NCBI RefSeq assembly: GCF_037026685.1
Contig: NZ_JBANET010000021.1
Location: 16,430 to 80,429 of the forward strand
DNA: 64,000 bases
Source: Orrella sp037026685
GTDB lineage: Bacteria; Pseudomonadota; Gammaproteobacteria; Burkholderiales; Burkholderiaceae_B
Direction: 5' to 3'
The position numbers were made by a program, and so were the translations under genes. Under the pieces are notes generated by a model. It was given only the letters and a program-made list of their open reading frames with translations, ran no database searches and was not told the DNA's origin. Positions 25,398 through 33,998 of this stretch are shown one piece after another (the first letter of the stretch is position 1; every line of letters begins with the position of its first letter).

Positions 25398-26293
25398 GCG
25401 CGTTCTCCTGCATGCAGGCGATCCAGGATCTCGATGGCCTGGCGCCATTCGGGCTCTTCGACCCGGATGAAGTGGTTTTTCTCGCGTTCTTCGAGAAAGG
25501 GCACGCCCCGTCCCATCAGCGTATCGAACAGGATCACGCGAGGCTGCGGGCCTTCGTGCGCGCGGGCCCGGTCGAAGGCGCCCAGCACCGCTTCCAGGTC
25601 GTTACCCGGCGCGCGCTGCACGTGCCATCCAAAGGCGGCCCATTTGTCGGCCAGCGGCTCGAAACCCAGCACCGCGCTGGAACGGTCGTCGGCCTGCTGG
25701 TTGTTGATGTCCACCAGGCAGATCAGTTTGTCGAGCTTGTAGTGCGCGGCCGACAGCGCCGCTTCCCATACCGCGCCCTCGTCCAGTTCGCCGTCGGACA
25801 TGGAGTTGTAGACGAAGGCGGGGTTGCGCTTGAGCCGCAGGCCCAGCGCCATGCCCACCGCGATGGTCAGGCCCTGGCCCAGCGAGCCGCCGGAGATCTC
25901 CATGCCGGGGGTATAGGCGGCCATGCCCGACATGGGCAGGCGGCTGTCGTCGCTGCCGTAGGTTTCCAACTCGGCTTCGGGAATGACGCCGGCTTCGATC
26001 AGGGCGGCATACAGGGCGATGGCATAGTGCCCGTGCGAGAGCAGGAAGCGGTCGCGGCCTTCCCAGTCGGGATCGTCGGGACGCAGGTTCAGGGCGTGGC
26101 CATAGGCCACCGCCAGGATCTCCGCCATGCCCAGCGCCTGGCCGATATAGCCTTGACCCTGGACTTCGCCCATGCGCAGCGCATAGCGGCGGATGCGGTA
26201 GGCCGCCTCCCGCAGCCGGGCGATCCGTTCGCCGCGGCTTGCGTCCGGGGGCGCCCGGCGCGCCGTGCCTTGGGAGGATAAGGTGTCGGTCAT
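25394..26293 (-). CDS. Transketolase-like protein, N-terminal (ThDP diphosphate-binding) subunit
   Basis: A protein of 299 residues with the transketolase N-domain: G-H-Y-A-I-A-L-Y-A-A-L near residue 88, G-S-L-G-Q-G-L-T-I-A-V-G, and the thiamine-diphosphate motif S-D-G-E-L-D-E-G ... N-N-Q-Q-A-D (Ser replaces the first Gly of GDG). It is paired with the C-terminal subunit by a four-base overlap. It follows an SDR gene and precedes the TRAP genes, so it probably acts on the imported carbohydrate after oxidation. Confidence 0.92.
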   Translation of the reverse strand: MTDTLSSQGTARRAPPDASRGERIARLREAAYRIRRYALRMGEVQGQGYIGQALGMAEILAVAYGHALNLRPDDPDWEGRDRFLLSHGHYAIALYAALIEAGVIPEAELETYGSDDSRLPMSGMAAYTPGMEISGGSLGQGLTIAVGMALGLRLKRNPAFVYNSMSDGELDEGAVWEAALSAAHYKLDKLICLVDINNQQADDRSSAVLGFEPLADKWAAFGWHVQRAPGNDLEAVLGAFDRARAHEGPQPRVILFDTLMGRGVPFLEEREKNHFIRVEEPEWRQAIEILDRLHAGERA

Positions 26294-26304
26294 GGTCTCG
26301 CTCC

Positions 26305-27060
26305 TTAGCCGTGGATGAGCATGCCGCCATTGACGTCGATCACCCCGCCCGTGACATAGGCCGACAGGTCCGACGCCAGGAACAGGTAGGCGCTGGCCAC
26401 GTCGCGCGCCTGGCCCAGGCGCCCGAGCGGGATCCCCTTGAGAATGTCGGCGCGCATGTCCTCGGTCAGCTTGCCGCCGGTGATGTCGGTCTCGATCAGG
26501 CCGGGCGTCACGCAGTTCACGCGCACGTTGTCGGGGCCGAGTTCGCGTGCCATGGCCTTGGCCAGTCCCAGCACGCCGGCCTTGGCGGCGGAATAATGGG
26601 GGCCGCCAAAGATGCCGCCGCCCCGTTGCGCCGACACCGAGGACATGCAGGCGATCGAACCGGCGCGCTGCTTGCGGAACTGCGGAATGAAGGCCTGGCT
26701 GAGCAGCAGCACGCCGCGCAGGTTCACGTCCATGATGCGGTCCCAGCTGGCCTGGTCGATCTCCATGGTCTTGACCGGCTGCGTGATGCCGGCGTTGTTT
26801 ACCAGCGCGTCGATGCGCCCATATCGTTCCAGAACGGCCTGCGCGGCGTCCCGGCACGCGGCGGCGTCCGTGACGTCGCACGCCAGGCCAAGGTGGCCTT
26901 GTCCTGGCAGCGCGGCGGCGGCCGCGGCGCTGGCTGTCTTGTCCAGGTCCAGAATCACGACTTGCGCGCCTTGCTGGGCAAAGAGGCTGGCGGTGGCGTA
27001 GCCAATGCCGCGTGCGCCGGCGGCGCCGGATATCACGGCAATCTTGCTGTCGAGCAGCAT
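26305..27060 (-). CDS. Short-chain dehydrogenase, first gene of the TRAP/transketolase operon
   Basis: A protein of 251 residues with the NAD(P)-binding motif S-G-A-A-G-A-R-G-I-G, N-N-A-G-I-T, catalytic Ser in M-S-S-V-S-A and Y-S-A-A-K, and the usual C-terminal V-T-G-G-V-I-D-V-N-G-G-M. It is the first gene of a six-gene leftward run (SDR, split transketolase, DctP, DctQ, DctM) with short gaps and overlaps, so it probably oxidises the imported polyol or sugar acid. The substrate is unknown. Confidence 0.92.
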   Translation of the reverse strand: MLLDSKIAVISGAAGARGIGYATASLFAQQGAQVVILDLDKTASAAAAAALPGQGHLGLACDVTDAAACRDAAQAVLERYGRIDALVNNAGITQPVKTMEIDQASWDRIMDVNLRGVLLLSQAFIPQFRKQRAGSIACMSSVSAQRGGGIFGGPHYSAAKAGVLGLAKAMARELGPDNVRVNCVTPGLIETDITGGKLTEDMRADILKGIPLGRLGQARDVASAYLFLASDLSAYVTGGVIDVNGGMLIHG

Positions 27061-27166
27061 GCTGTCTCCTGTGCTCTTGTGTGGGAGGATGCGTCACGCA
27101 GGGTGCGCACGAGATGAATCCTATCCACCTGTTTGCGGCTCAACAAACGGTAATATTGCATCTGTA

Positions 27167-27183
27167 GATGAATCTGATTCATC
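27167..27183. promoter_or_regulatory. Perfect palindrome between the SDR operon and lysR gene
   Basis: GATGAATC-T-GATTCATC has eight-base perfect arms around one base. It lies 14 bases before the LysR start and about 105 bases before the divergent SDR start, a plausible operator for the divergent promoter region. LysR boxes usually have T-N11-A form, so another regulator could bind it. Confidence 0.5.
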
Positions 27184-27196
27184 ATAGGGAGAACAA

Positions 27197-28111
27197 ATGA
27201 ACGCCTCCCGGCAAGGCGCTGCGGACGCATTGCGCACGTTGCCGCTGTCCATGCTGCGCACTTTCGAGGCGGCCGCGCGTACCGGCTCGTTTCGTGCGGC
27301 CGCGCACGAACTTTGCCTGTCGCCCAGCGCCATCAGCCATGCCATCCGGGGGCTGGAGGATGCCTTGGGCACCAAGCTGTTCTTGCGCACGGGCCGCGCC
27401 ATCGCGCTGACGCCCAACGGCGAGACGCTCTTTGGCCACGTCGCGCGCGGGCTGGACGAGCTGCGCATCGGCATGGAACTGGTGGCCAGCCACGGGCCGG
27501 CCATGCTACGCCTGCATTCGGCGCCCAGCTTCGCGGCGCAGTGGCTGCTGCCGCGGCTGCCGCAGTTCCTGTCGGCGCATCCGCAGATCGACTTGCGGCT
27601 GGCTGCCAACACCGACTATGCGCGCTTCGAATACAACGAGTTCGACCTGGACGTGGTCTATGGGCAGCCGCGCAGCGAAGGCCAGGTGGTCGTACCCCTG
27701 GGGCAGGAGTTGCTCACGCCTCTATGTTCCCCGGCGCTGGCCCAGCGCATCCGCGCGCCGGCCGATCTGCTGCACATGCCGCTGATCCAGAGCGACATCA
27801 AGAAAATCCGCTGGCCGGCTTGGTTCGAGCTGAACGGCCTGCCCACGCCGGCGCTGCATGGTGCACGGCTGGACCGCAGCTTCATGGTGATCGCCGCGGC
27901 GGCCGACGGTTTGGGGGTGGCGCTGGAATCGACCCTGCTGGCCGAGAAGGAAATCCGCAGCGGCCGGCTGGTGCGGCCGCTGGCAGGCATGGAGAAAGAG
28001 ATTCGCTACACGGGGCATTTCCTGACCTACTCCAAGAGCACGCGGCGCAAGCATGCCATCGAGGTGTTCAAGCGGTGGATGCTGGAGGAGTTGGGAAGGT
28101 CGCTGCAGTAG
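27197..28111 (+). CDS. LysR-type regulator, GcvA-like
   Basis: A protein of 304 residues with AGGGAG upstream. Helix-turn-helix residues L-R-T-F-E-A-A-A-R-T-G-S-F-R-A-A-A-H-E-L-C-L-S-P-S-A-I-S-H-A-I place it in the GcvA-like group. It is divergent from the SDR/transketolase/TRAP operon, its probable target, across 136 bases holding the palindrome at 27167-27183. Confidence 0.9.
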   Translation: MNASRQGAADALRTLPLSMLRTFEAAARTGSFRAAAHELCLSPSAISHAIRGLEDALGTKLFLRTGRAIALTPNGETLFGHVARGLDELRIGMELVASHGPAMLRLHSAPSFAAQWLLPRLPQFLSAHPQIDLRLAANTDYARFEYNEFDLDVVYGQPRSEGQVVVPLGQELLTPLCSPALAQRIRAPADLLHMPLIQSDIKKIRWPAWFELNGLPTPALHGARLDRSFMVIAAAADGLGVALESTLLAEKEIRSGRLVRPLAGMEKEIRYTGHFLTYSKSTRRKHAIEVFKRWMLEELGRSLQ

Positions 28112-28268
28112 GACGCGCCGGGGTTGTTTAAGACAAGGATGGAAACTATGATGGGTCCGGTCGTAAGCAGATACTTCCATCTCCTGTTGCTGTTTCGCTT
28201 GGCGCCGTAAGGTGCCACAGCTGCAACCGAAGCGTCGCGCAACAGGCTCGCAATCATAAGGATGTGCG

Positions 28269-29156
28269 ATGCCTAAGCTTCGTCTGCCTGCCTTCTTGCT
28301 TTCAGCGCTTGCACGGGCTGCGTGCCTGCCTGCGGTCGGCTTGATCGCGAGTTTTAGCTGGCATGCTGCGGCGCAGGCCAGCGCCTGCTCCGTCTCGCTC
28401 GAAGGCATATCGGGCGCCACTGCGGCCGAGTACGGCATGCGCAGGACCGCCGGAGGCTATGCCTTCGACGTTGCCGCGCTGGCGCAACGCAGCGGCGGGG
28501 CCGGGGTGTTGCTGGCGCAAACCAATGAACAGCTTGCCGCCAACATGAAATGGTTCCAGGCGATGGAATCCATCGTCGCCGACCCCGACACCCCCATGCT
28601 GGCCAACATTCAACTGCTCTACGAGCAAGGCCGCGAAGCCCACGAGGTCCAATTGGCCCTGGCGCGTTCGCTGCAATGCCAGCTGGGCATCGCCAGCGGC
28701 CCGCAGCGGCGCCCGCAAACCGTCGCCAGCCTGCAGGCTTCCCATGACGCCCGCGTGGCGCAAGCCCGCGCGGCCCAGGTATCACAGGCGCGCAGCGAAT
28801 CGGCCTCGCAAGGCTTCTGGAACGCGCTGGGCACCGTCGCCAACGTCCTGGGCGCGGTTGGATCGTCGATGGCGGGCATGCAGCAGAATGCTCCGGCGCA
28901 ACGGCAATCCGGCTACCAGCAGGAGCAACGCACCTTGCAGCAGATGCAGCAACAGCAGGCCGCACGGCAAGCGCAGCAGGCGCGCGACGATGCGGCACGC
29001 CAGGCAGAGCTGCAACGACTGCGCATACAGCAGATGACGCTCGATGCCCGCGAAGGTACAGGTACCGGAGCGGGCTCAACGTCCCGGGATAACTGCGGCT
29101 GGACGTCGCGCCCGGGGGGCGGCGGGTACTGCGAAGTGGTAGACCCGGGACGCTGA
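28269..29156 (+). CDS. Exported protein with Gln-rich coiled-coil region, unknown function
   Basis: A protein of 295 residues. The N-terminus (basic M-P-K-L-R-L then a long Ala/Leu stretch ending A-A-A-Q-A) is a signal peptide. Residues 40-140 form a mixed domain with three Cys; residues about 150-255 are Gln/Ala/Arg-rich and should form a coiled coil (E-Q-R-T-L-Q-Q-M-Q-Q-Q-Q-A). A short Gly/Cys-containing tail follows. It is the first of three rightward genes encoding exported proteins, with three bases to the next. No family was recognised. Confidence 0.75.
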   Translation: MPKLRLPAFLLSALARAACLPAVGLIASFSWHAAAQASACSVSLEGISGATAAEYGMRRTAGGYAFDVAALAQRSGGAGVLLAQTNEQLAANMKWFQAMESIVADPDTPMLANIQLLYEQGREAHEVQLALARSLQCQLGIASGPQRRPQTVASLQASHDARVAQARAAQVSQARSESASQGFWNALGTVANVLGAVGSSMAGMQQNAPAQRQSGYQQEQRTLQQMQQQQAARQAQQARDDAARQAELQRLRIQQMTLDAREGTGTGAGSTSRDNCGWTSRPGGGGYCEVVDPGR

Positions 29157-29159
29157 GCC

Positions 29160-30203
29160 GTGAAAAGCGCCACCCTCCCAGTGCTGGCCACGCTGATGCT
29201 GGCCGGCTGCGCCGGCCAAGGCGGGTTGGGCGTAACGAGTCTTTCCCTCGACAGCTTGCTTGGCGGCATGCGAACCGCTGCTCCGCAGCCGGTGGCCGAG
29301 ATCCAAGCCACTGCGTGCGACCGCGAGGCCGCCGCCGAGGATGACAGCCAGCGAGCCCAAGGCGTGGTCCCTGTCAAATGGGACGACCTGAAGGCATCCG
29401 CCGCCATCGCGGCCTGCGAACAGGCCTTGTTGGATCATCCAGGCCATCCCCGCCTGCTGTACCAGTTGGGGCGCGGCTACCAGAAAGCCTATCGTTATGC
29501 GGACGCCGCGGCTGCGAACCGGCAGGCCGCGGCAGCCGGGTATACCTACGCTGTCTACACGATGGGCTGGTTCCATGAGCAGGGCTACGGCGTGCCGCGC
29601 GATCTCGGCATGGCGGAGTCCTGGTATAGAAAGGCCGCCGCCATGGGGCATGGCGCCGCCTGGAAAAATATCGGACAGCTGTACCTGGTGCACGATGAAA
29701 ACCGCAACCTGGACAAGGCGGCCGATGCCTTCGCGCACCCGGCAAAAGCGGGAGACCCCGTGGCGATGGGGGTTCTGGCTTATGTCTTGAGAGAGCGCGA
29801 TGGCCGGGGCGACAAGGAGCGGGCGTTGGACTGGAGTGTCAAGGCTGCGCAGGCAGGCAACACGACGGGCATGCTCCTGGCGGGCCATTACTACAACGAC
29901 CGGAAGGACCGCCAATCCGCGCTGCGCTGGTATCAGCAGGCAGCCGACAAGGGGCAGCCGACGGCAATGTATATGGTTGGCCAATATTGGCACTATGGCC
30001 TGGGTGTCCCCAAAGACACCAGGCGCGCCTTGCAGTACTACGAACGTGCCGCCAATGAAGGCTTCGCGACGGCAGCCGTGCAGGCGGCAATGATCCACGC
30101 CAAGGGAGACGGTGTGCCGAAAGACGAAAGAAAAGCCATGCACTGGCTGCAAGCCGGCGCACCCAGCAAGCCCGCGGCAATCCAGGAGGGCCGTGCCCCT
30201 TGA
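29160..30203 (+). CDS. Lipoprotein with Sel1-like repeats
   Basis: A protein of 347 residues from GTG 29160. The signal peptide ends in the lipobox L-A-G-C. Residues 100-340 consist of Sel1-like (tetratricopeptide-related) repeats of about 36 residues, seen as M-G-W-F-H-E-Q-G-Y-G-V-P-R-D, L-A-G-H-Y-Y-N-D-R-K-D and V-G-Q-Y-W-H-Y-G-L-G-V-P-K-D. Sel1 proteins serve as scaffolds for protein complexes. Here it is an envelope lipoprotein encoded between two other exported proteins. Confidence 0.88.
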   Translation: MKSATLPVLATLMLAGCAGQGGLGVTSLSLDSLLGGMRTAAPQPVAEIQATACDREAAAEDDSQRAQGVVPVKWDDLKASAAIAACEQALLDHPGHPRLLYQLGRGYQKAYRYADAAAANRQAAAAGYTYAVYTMGWFHEQGYGVPRDLGMAESWYRKAAAMGHGAAWKNIGQLYLVHDENRNLDKAADAFAHPAKAGDPVAMGVLAYVLRERDGRGDKERALDWSVKAAQAGNTTGMLLAGHYYNDRKDRQSALRWYQQAADKGQPTAMYMVGQYWHYGLGVPKDTRRALQYYERAANEGFATAAVQAAMIHAKGDGVPKDERKAMHWLQAGAPSKPAAIQEGRAP

Positions 30204-30693
30204 CGCTGCATTCCTGCCCTTGCCTGACGCAGCCATGAAGGCCGGCACCAAAGCGATGGACATTGCCGCGCATGGGGTGGCGGCCGTCTGCGTGGCCTGC
30301 GGCATGGCGCTGGCCGGTCAGGCCGCCGCCCAGGATGATGTGGCACAAGACGTTCGCCAATGCCGCGAAGACCCGCGTTACCGGGAAATCGCCGGCGCGA
30401 TGATCGGCGATTGCCTGCTGGAGATCAGCAGCCAGGTCGATGCACAGATCGAGCGCATTCTTGCTCGCTCGGCGCAGGCCTATTGCCATGCGGAAGACCG
30501 CGCGCTGCTCGCTCAATCACAGCAAGACTGGCTTGCCTACCGGCAAGGCTGGTGCAAACTGGTTGAAAATTCGCCGGGCAATACGCAGGCCTACGTGAAT
30601 TCCGCAGCCTGCATGCTGAAAACGGGCCGGGATCGCTTGGCGGGTCTAGTCTATATCGTGGACTACGGCCAGCCCCGTTGTCCTGTGCTTTGA
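30193..30693 (+). CDS. LprI/DUF1311-like secreted protein
   Basis: A protein of 166 residues from GTG 30193, which has a strong AGGAGGG upstream and overlaps the preceding gene by 11 bases; ATG 30235 is an alternative that gives a more ordinary signal peptide (ending G-Q-A-A-A-Q). The mature part has Cys-containing helices with D-C-L-L-E-I-S-S-Q-V-D-A, Q-Q-D-W-L-A-Y-R and C-M-L-K-T-G-R-D-R-L, the pattern of the lysozyme-inhibitor LprI N-terminal family (DUF1311). Function in this organism is unknown; together with the Sel1 lipoprotein it may belong to an envelope complex. Confidence 0.75.
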   Translation: MPLDAAFLPLPDAAMKAGTKAMDIAAHGVAAVCVACGMALAGQAAAQDDVAQDVRQCREDPRYREIAGAMIGDCLLEISSQVDAQIERILARSAQAYCHAEDRALLAQSQQDWLAYRQGWCKLVENSPGNTQAYVNSAACMLKTGRDRLAGLVYIVDYGQPRCPVL

Positions 30694-30748
30694 GTCTGGA
30701 CAGGGTGGGACGCTAGGGTGTCAGGCCAAGTGTGCGGGTTTTTCCCTA

Positions 30749-30766
30749 TTTGCATACGTATGCAAA
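30749..30766. promoter_or_regulatory. Perfect 18-bp palindromic operator before the hisD-like operon
   Basis: TTTGCATACGTATGCAAA is an uninterrupted perfect palindrome with a central CG-type pairing step, the usual form of LacI/GalR-family operators. It lies 57 bases upstream of the first gene of an operon that encodes a LacI-family regulator, so autoregulation by that protein is likely. Confidence 0.7.
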
Positions 30767-30822
30767 GCATCAAAAGTGCCGGTCACTTTGCCGACTAACC
30801 ACTTTTGCAGGGCCAGCCAACC

Positions 30823-32142
30823 ATGATCCGCTATTTGAAGCGCGGCCGAACCGCCGCCGTAAAGACCGACGATGACGCCAAGGTGCGCGCCACCGTCGAA
30901 GGCATCATCCGCGACATCGAAACCCGTGGCGACGAAGCCGTGCGCGAGTACAGCCGCACCTTCGACAACTGGGACCCGGCCGACTTTCGTCTGTCGCGCG
31001 CCGAGATCGAGGCCGCGCGCAAGCAGCTCTCGCCGCGCGAGATCGAGGACATCGCCTTCGCGCAGAAGCAGGTGCGCAACTTCGCGCAGATCCAGCGCGA
31101 CTGCATGAAGGATGTCGAGGTCGAAACCTATCCCGGCGTGGTGCTGGGGCACAAGCACATCCCCGTGAACGCGGTGGGCTGCTACATCCCCGGCGGCAAG
31201 TACCCCTTGCTGGCGTCCGCCCACATGAGCGTGCTGACTGCCAAGGTGGCCGGCGTGCCGCGCGTCGTGTCCACGGCGCCGCCCTACCAGGGCAAGCCTC
31301 ATCCGGCCATCGTCACGGCCATGGACATGGCCGGCGCCGACGAGATTCTGGTGCTGGGCGGCGTGCAGGGCGTGGTGGCCATGGCGGTGGGCACGCCCAG
31401 CGTGGCGCCCGTGGACATGCTGGTCGGCCCGGGCAACATGTTCGTGGCCGAGGCCAAGCGGCAGTTGTACGGCCGCGTAGGCATCGACCTGTTCGCCGGC
31501 CCCACGGAAACGCTGGTGATCGCCGACGACAGCGTGGATGGCGAGCTGTGCGCCGTCGACCTGCTCGGCCAGGCCGAGCACGGCCCGACTTCGCCCGCGG
31601 TGCTGCTGACCAATAGCGAGCAACTGGCCAAGGACACGCTGGCCGAAGTCGAGCGTCAACTGGCCATCCTGCCGACGGCCGGCATCGCGGCCAAGAGCTG
31701 GGCCGACTGCGGCGAGGTGATCGTGTGCGACACCGATGAGGAAATGCTGCAGGTGGCCGACGAGCTGGCGTTCGAGCATGTGCAGGTGATGACCCGCGAC
31801 CCGGACTACTTCCTGGACAACATGACCAACTACGGCGCGCTGTTCCTGGGGCCGCGCACCAACGTCAGCTTCGGCGACAAGGTGATCGGCACCAACCACA
31901 CGCTGCCGACCAACCGCAATGCCCGCTACACCGGCGGCCTGTGGGTGGGCAAGTTCCTGAAGACCTGCACCTACCAGCGCGTGCTGACCGACGCGGCCAG
32001 CGCCACGATGGGTGAGTATTGCTCGCGCCTGTGCCACATGGAGAACTTTGCCGGCCATGGCGAGCAGGCCAATATCCGCGTGCGCCGTTACGGCGACCGG
32101 CCCGATCTGCCGTGGTACCAGCCCGTCGAGGCCAAGGCATGA
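30823..32142 (+). CDS. Histidinol-dehydrogenase-family enzyme, HpsN-like (sulfopropanediol 3-dehydrogenase type)
   Basis: A protein of 439 residues from ATG 30823. It is a complete HisD-family NAD-dependent alcohol-to-acid dehydrogenase: Y-I-P-G-G-K-Y-P near residue 123, V-G-P-G-N-M-F-V near residue 203, and the Zn-ligand region G-Q-A-E-H-G-P-T-S near residue 250 (Gln and His ligands). The catabolic neighbourhood and motifs such as G-G-K-Y-P in place of G-G-x-x-x-Y fit HpsN-type enzymes, which oxidise 2,3-dihydroxypropane-1-sulfonate to sulfolactate in two steps, better than biosynthetic HisD. The gene starts an operon with an SDR, a LacI regulator, a Bug protein and an aldolase. The substrate remains an inference. 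Confidence 0.8.
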   Translation: MIRYLKRGRTAAVKTDDDAKVRATVEGIIRDIETRGDEAVREYSRTFDNWDPADFRLSRAEIEAARKQLSPREIEDIAFAQKQVRNFAQIQRDCMKDVEVETYPGVVLGHKHIPVNAVGCYIPGGKYPLLASAHMSVLTAKVAGVPRVVSTAPPYQGKPHPAIVTAMDMAGADEILVLGGVQGVVAMAVGTPSVAPVDMLVGPGNMFVAEAKRQLYGRVGIDLFAGPTETLVIADDSVDGELCAVDLLGQAEHGPTSPAVLLTNSEQLAKDTLAEVERQLAILPTAGIAAKSWADCGEVIVCDTDEEMLQVADELAFEHVQVMTRDPDYFLDNMTNYGALFLGPRTNVSFGDKVIGTNHTLPTNRNARYTGGLWVGKFLKTCTYQRVLTDAASATMGEYCSRLCHMENFAGHGEQANIRVRRYGDRPDLPWYQPVEAKA

Positions 32143-32906
32143 TGGCGTTGCCGGTCGGACCGAGTTTTCGCGTGGAGGGCCGCCGTGCCCTGGTGACGGG
32201 CGGCAGCGGCGGCATCGGGCTGGCAGCGGCCGCGGCCCTGGGCCGCGCGGGGGCGCACGTCACCGTGGCCGCCCGCCGCCCGGCCGAACTTGAGCAGGTC
32301 TGCGAAGCCCTGCGTGCCGAGGGGATCGGCTGCGCGGCGCTGGTGCTGGACGTGACGGATTCCGGCGCGGTCGAGCGCGCGGTGGCCAGCGCCGAGCCCT
32401 TCGACATCCTGGTGAACAACGCCGGGATGAACCGCCCCAAGCCGCTGGTCGAGCAGTGCGACGAGGACATCGACGCGGTGCTGGACCTGAACGTGAAGGC
32501 CGCCTTCTACACCAGCCGCGCCGTGGCGCGCCGGTTGCTGGACGCGGGCCGGCCCGGCTCGATCATCAACGTGTCCTCGCAGATGGGCCATGTGGGCAGC
32601 CCCCGCCGGACCTTGTACTGCGCGAGCAAGCATGCGCTGGAAGGCATGACGCGGGCCCTGGCCTGGGAGCTGGGCGCCGGCGGCATCCGCGTGAATACCG
32701 TGTGCCCGACCTTCATCGAGACGCCCATGACCGCCGGCATGCTGGCGCAGCCGGGCTTTCGGGATTGGGTGTGCGCGCGCACCGCACTGGGGCGCGTCGG
32801 CCGGCTCGAGGAGGTGATGGGCGCCATCGTCTTCCTGGCCAGCGATGCCTCCAGCCTGATGACTGGCAGCGCGCTGATGCTGGATGCGGGATGGACGGCC
32901 GCGTGA
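32139..32906 (+). CDS. Short-chain dehydrogenase of the hpsN-like operon
   Basis: A protein of 255 residues; its ATG overlaps the stop of the HisD-like gene (ATGATG). Motifs are T-G-G-S-G-G-I-G, N-N-A-G-M, catalytic N-V-S-S-Q-M and Y-C-A-S-K-H. It probably interconverts a hydroxyl and keto group of the same substrate handled by the HisD-like enzyme, as HpsO/HpsP do for dihydroxypropanesulfonate, but this is by analogy only. Confidence 0.9.
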   Translation: MMALPVGPSFRVEGRRALVTGGSGGIGLAAAAALGRAGAHVTVAARRPAELEQVCEALRAEGIGCAALVLDVTDSGAVERAVASAEPFDILVNNAGMNRPKPLVEQCDEDIDAVLDLNVKAAFYTSRAVARRLLDAGRPGSIINVSSQMGHVGSPRRTLYCASKHALEGMTRALAWELGAGGIRVNTVCPTFIETPMTAGMLAQPGFRDWVCARTALGRVGRLEEVMGAIVFLASDASSLMTGSALMLDAGWTAA

Positions 32907-33916
32907 AGACCTCGCCGCGCGCCCAGGACGTGGCGGACCTCGCGCAGGTCTCGCAATCGGCCGTCAGCCGCACGTTCACGCCTGGCGCCAGCGTATCGGA
33001 GCAGACGCGCCGCAAGGTCCTGGCCGCCGCGCAGAAGCTGGGCTATCGCCCCAATGCGCTGGCGCGCAGCCTGATCACGCGGCGCAGCCGCATCGTGGCG
33101 CTGGTGATGAGCTACCTGGAAAACCAGTTCTACCCGCTGGTCATCGAGAAGCTCTCGCAGAAGCTCCAGAAAGAGGGCTACCACGTGCTGATGTTCATCG
33201 CCGAGGTCGACGAGGCGGCTGACGGCGTGCTGGCCGAGATCCTGCAGTACCAGGTCGACGGCATCGTCATGGCCTCGGCCATGCTCTCGCCGAACATCGC
33301 GCGTGGTTGCGCCGAGGTGGGCGTGCCGGTGGTGCAGTTCAACCGCGTCTCCATCCTGGGCGGGCTGGCGCGCTACGCCAGCAGTTCGGTGACCTCGGAC
33401 AATCATGCCGGCGGGCAATTGGTGGCGCGGCTGCTGGTCGAGCGCGGCTATCGCCGGTTCGGCTTTCTGGCCGGGCTGGAAGATTCTTCCACCAGCATCG
33501 AGCGCGAACGCGGCTATCGCGACGCATTGCGCCGGCTGGGGCACGACGTGCATTGCCGCGAAGTGGGGCACTACGACTTCGACCGCGCGCAATCGGCGGT
33601 GCGCCGCCTTTTTGCCGGCGAGCCGCCGGATGCGCTGTTCGCCGGCAACGACCACATGGCCATCGCGGCGCTGGATGTGCTGCGCCAGGAGCTGGGCTTG
33701 CGCGTTCCCGAGGACGTGGCGGTCGTCGGGTTCGACGATGTGCCCCAGGCCGCCTGGGGCGCCTATCGGCTGACGACGGTGCGCCAGCAGGTCGAGCCGA
33801 TGGTCGAGGCCACGGTAAGCCTGCTGCGCGAGCAGATGCACGCCGAATTGCGTCCGCGCGATATCGTCGTGCCTTGCGAACTCATCGAACGGGCCACCGT
33901 CAGGGCGGCGCCGTGA
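32891..33916 (+). CDS. LacI-family transcriptional regulator
   Basis: A protein of 341 residues, ATG 32891 inside the end of the SDR gene. The helix-turn-helix is A-Q-D-V-A-D-L-A-Q-V-S-Q-S-A-V-S-R-T-F and the hinge helix region L-G-Y-R-P-N-A-L-A-R-S-L. A periplasmic-binding-protein-like effector domain follows (V-V-G-F-D-D-V-P near the C-terminus). It is embedded in the operon and probably binds the palindrome at 30749-30766. Confidence 0.9.
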   Translation: MDGRVKTSPRAQDVADLAQVSQSAVSRTFTPGASVSEQTRRKVLAAAQKLGYRPNALARSLITRRSRIVALVMSYLENQFYPLVIEKLSQKLQKEGYHVLMFIAEVDEAADGVLAEILQYQVDGIVMASAMLSPNIARGCAEVGVPVVQFNRVSILGGLARYASSSVTSDNHAGGQLVARLLVERGYRRFGFLAGLEDSSTSIERERGYRDALRRLGHDVHCREVGHYDFDRAQSAVRRLFAGEPPDALFAGNDHMAIAALDVLRQELGLRVPEDVAVVGFDDVPQAAWGAYRLTTVRQQVEPMVEATVSLLREQMHAELRPRDIVVPCELIERATVRAAP

Positions 33917-33998
33917 ACGCTTTTTTCCTTTCACGATTTCCACAACCATGAACCGGGTGCGGACCCGGTCTATGACTTCATCTACAGGAGACAACCGC

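Noticed and set aside
23262..25742. An 826-codon plus-strand frame
   Set aside because: It is antisense to the clearly identified DctP and transketolase genes and has shadow-type composition.
30823..32142. Reading the HisD-family gene as biosynthetic histidinol dehydrogenase
   Set aside because: No other his genes are nearby, and the SDR, LacI, Bug and aldolase context with HpsN-like motifs points to catabolism.
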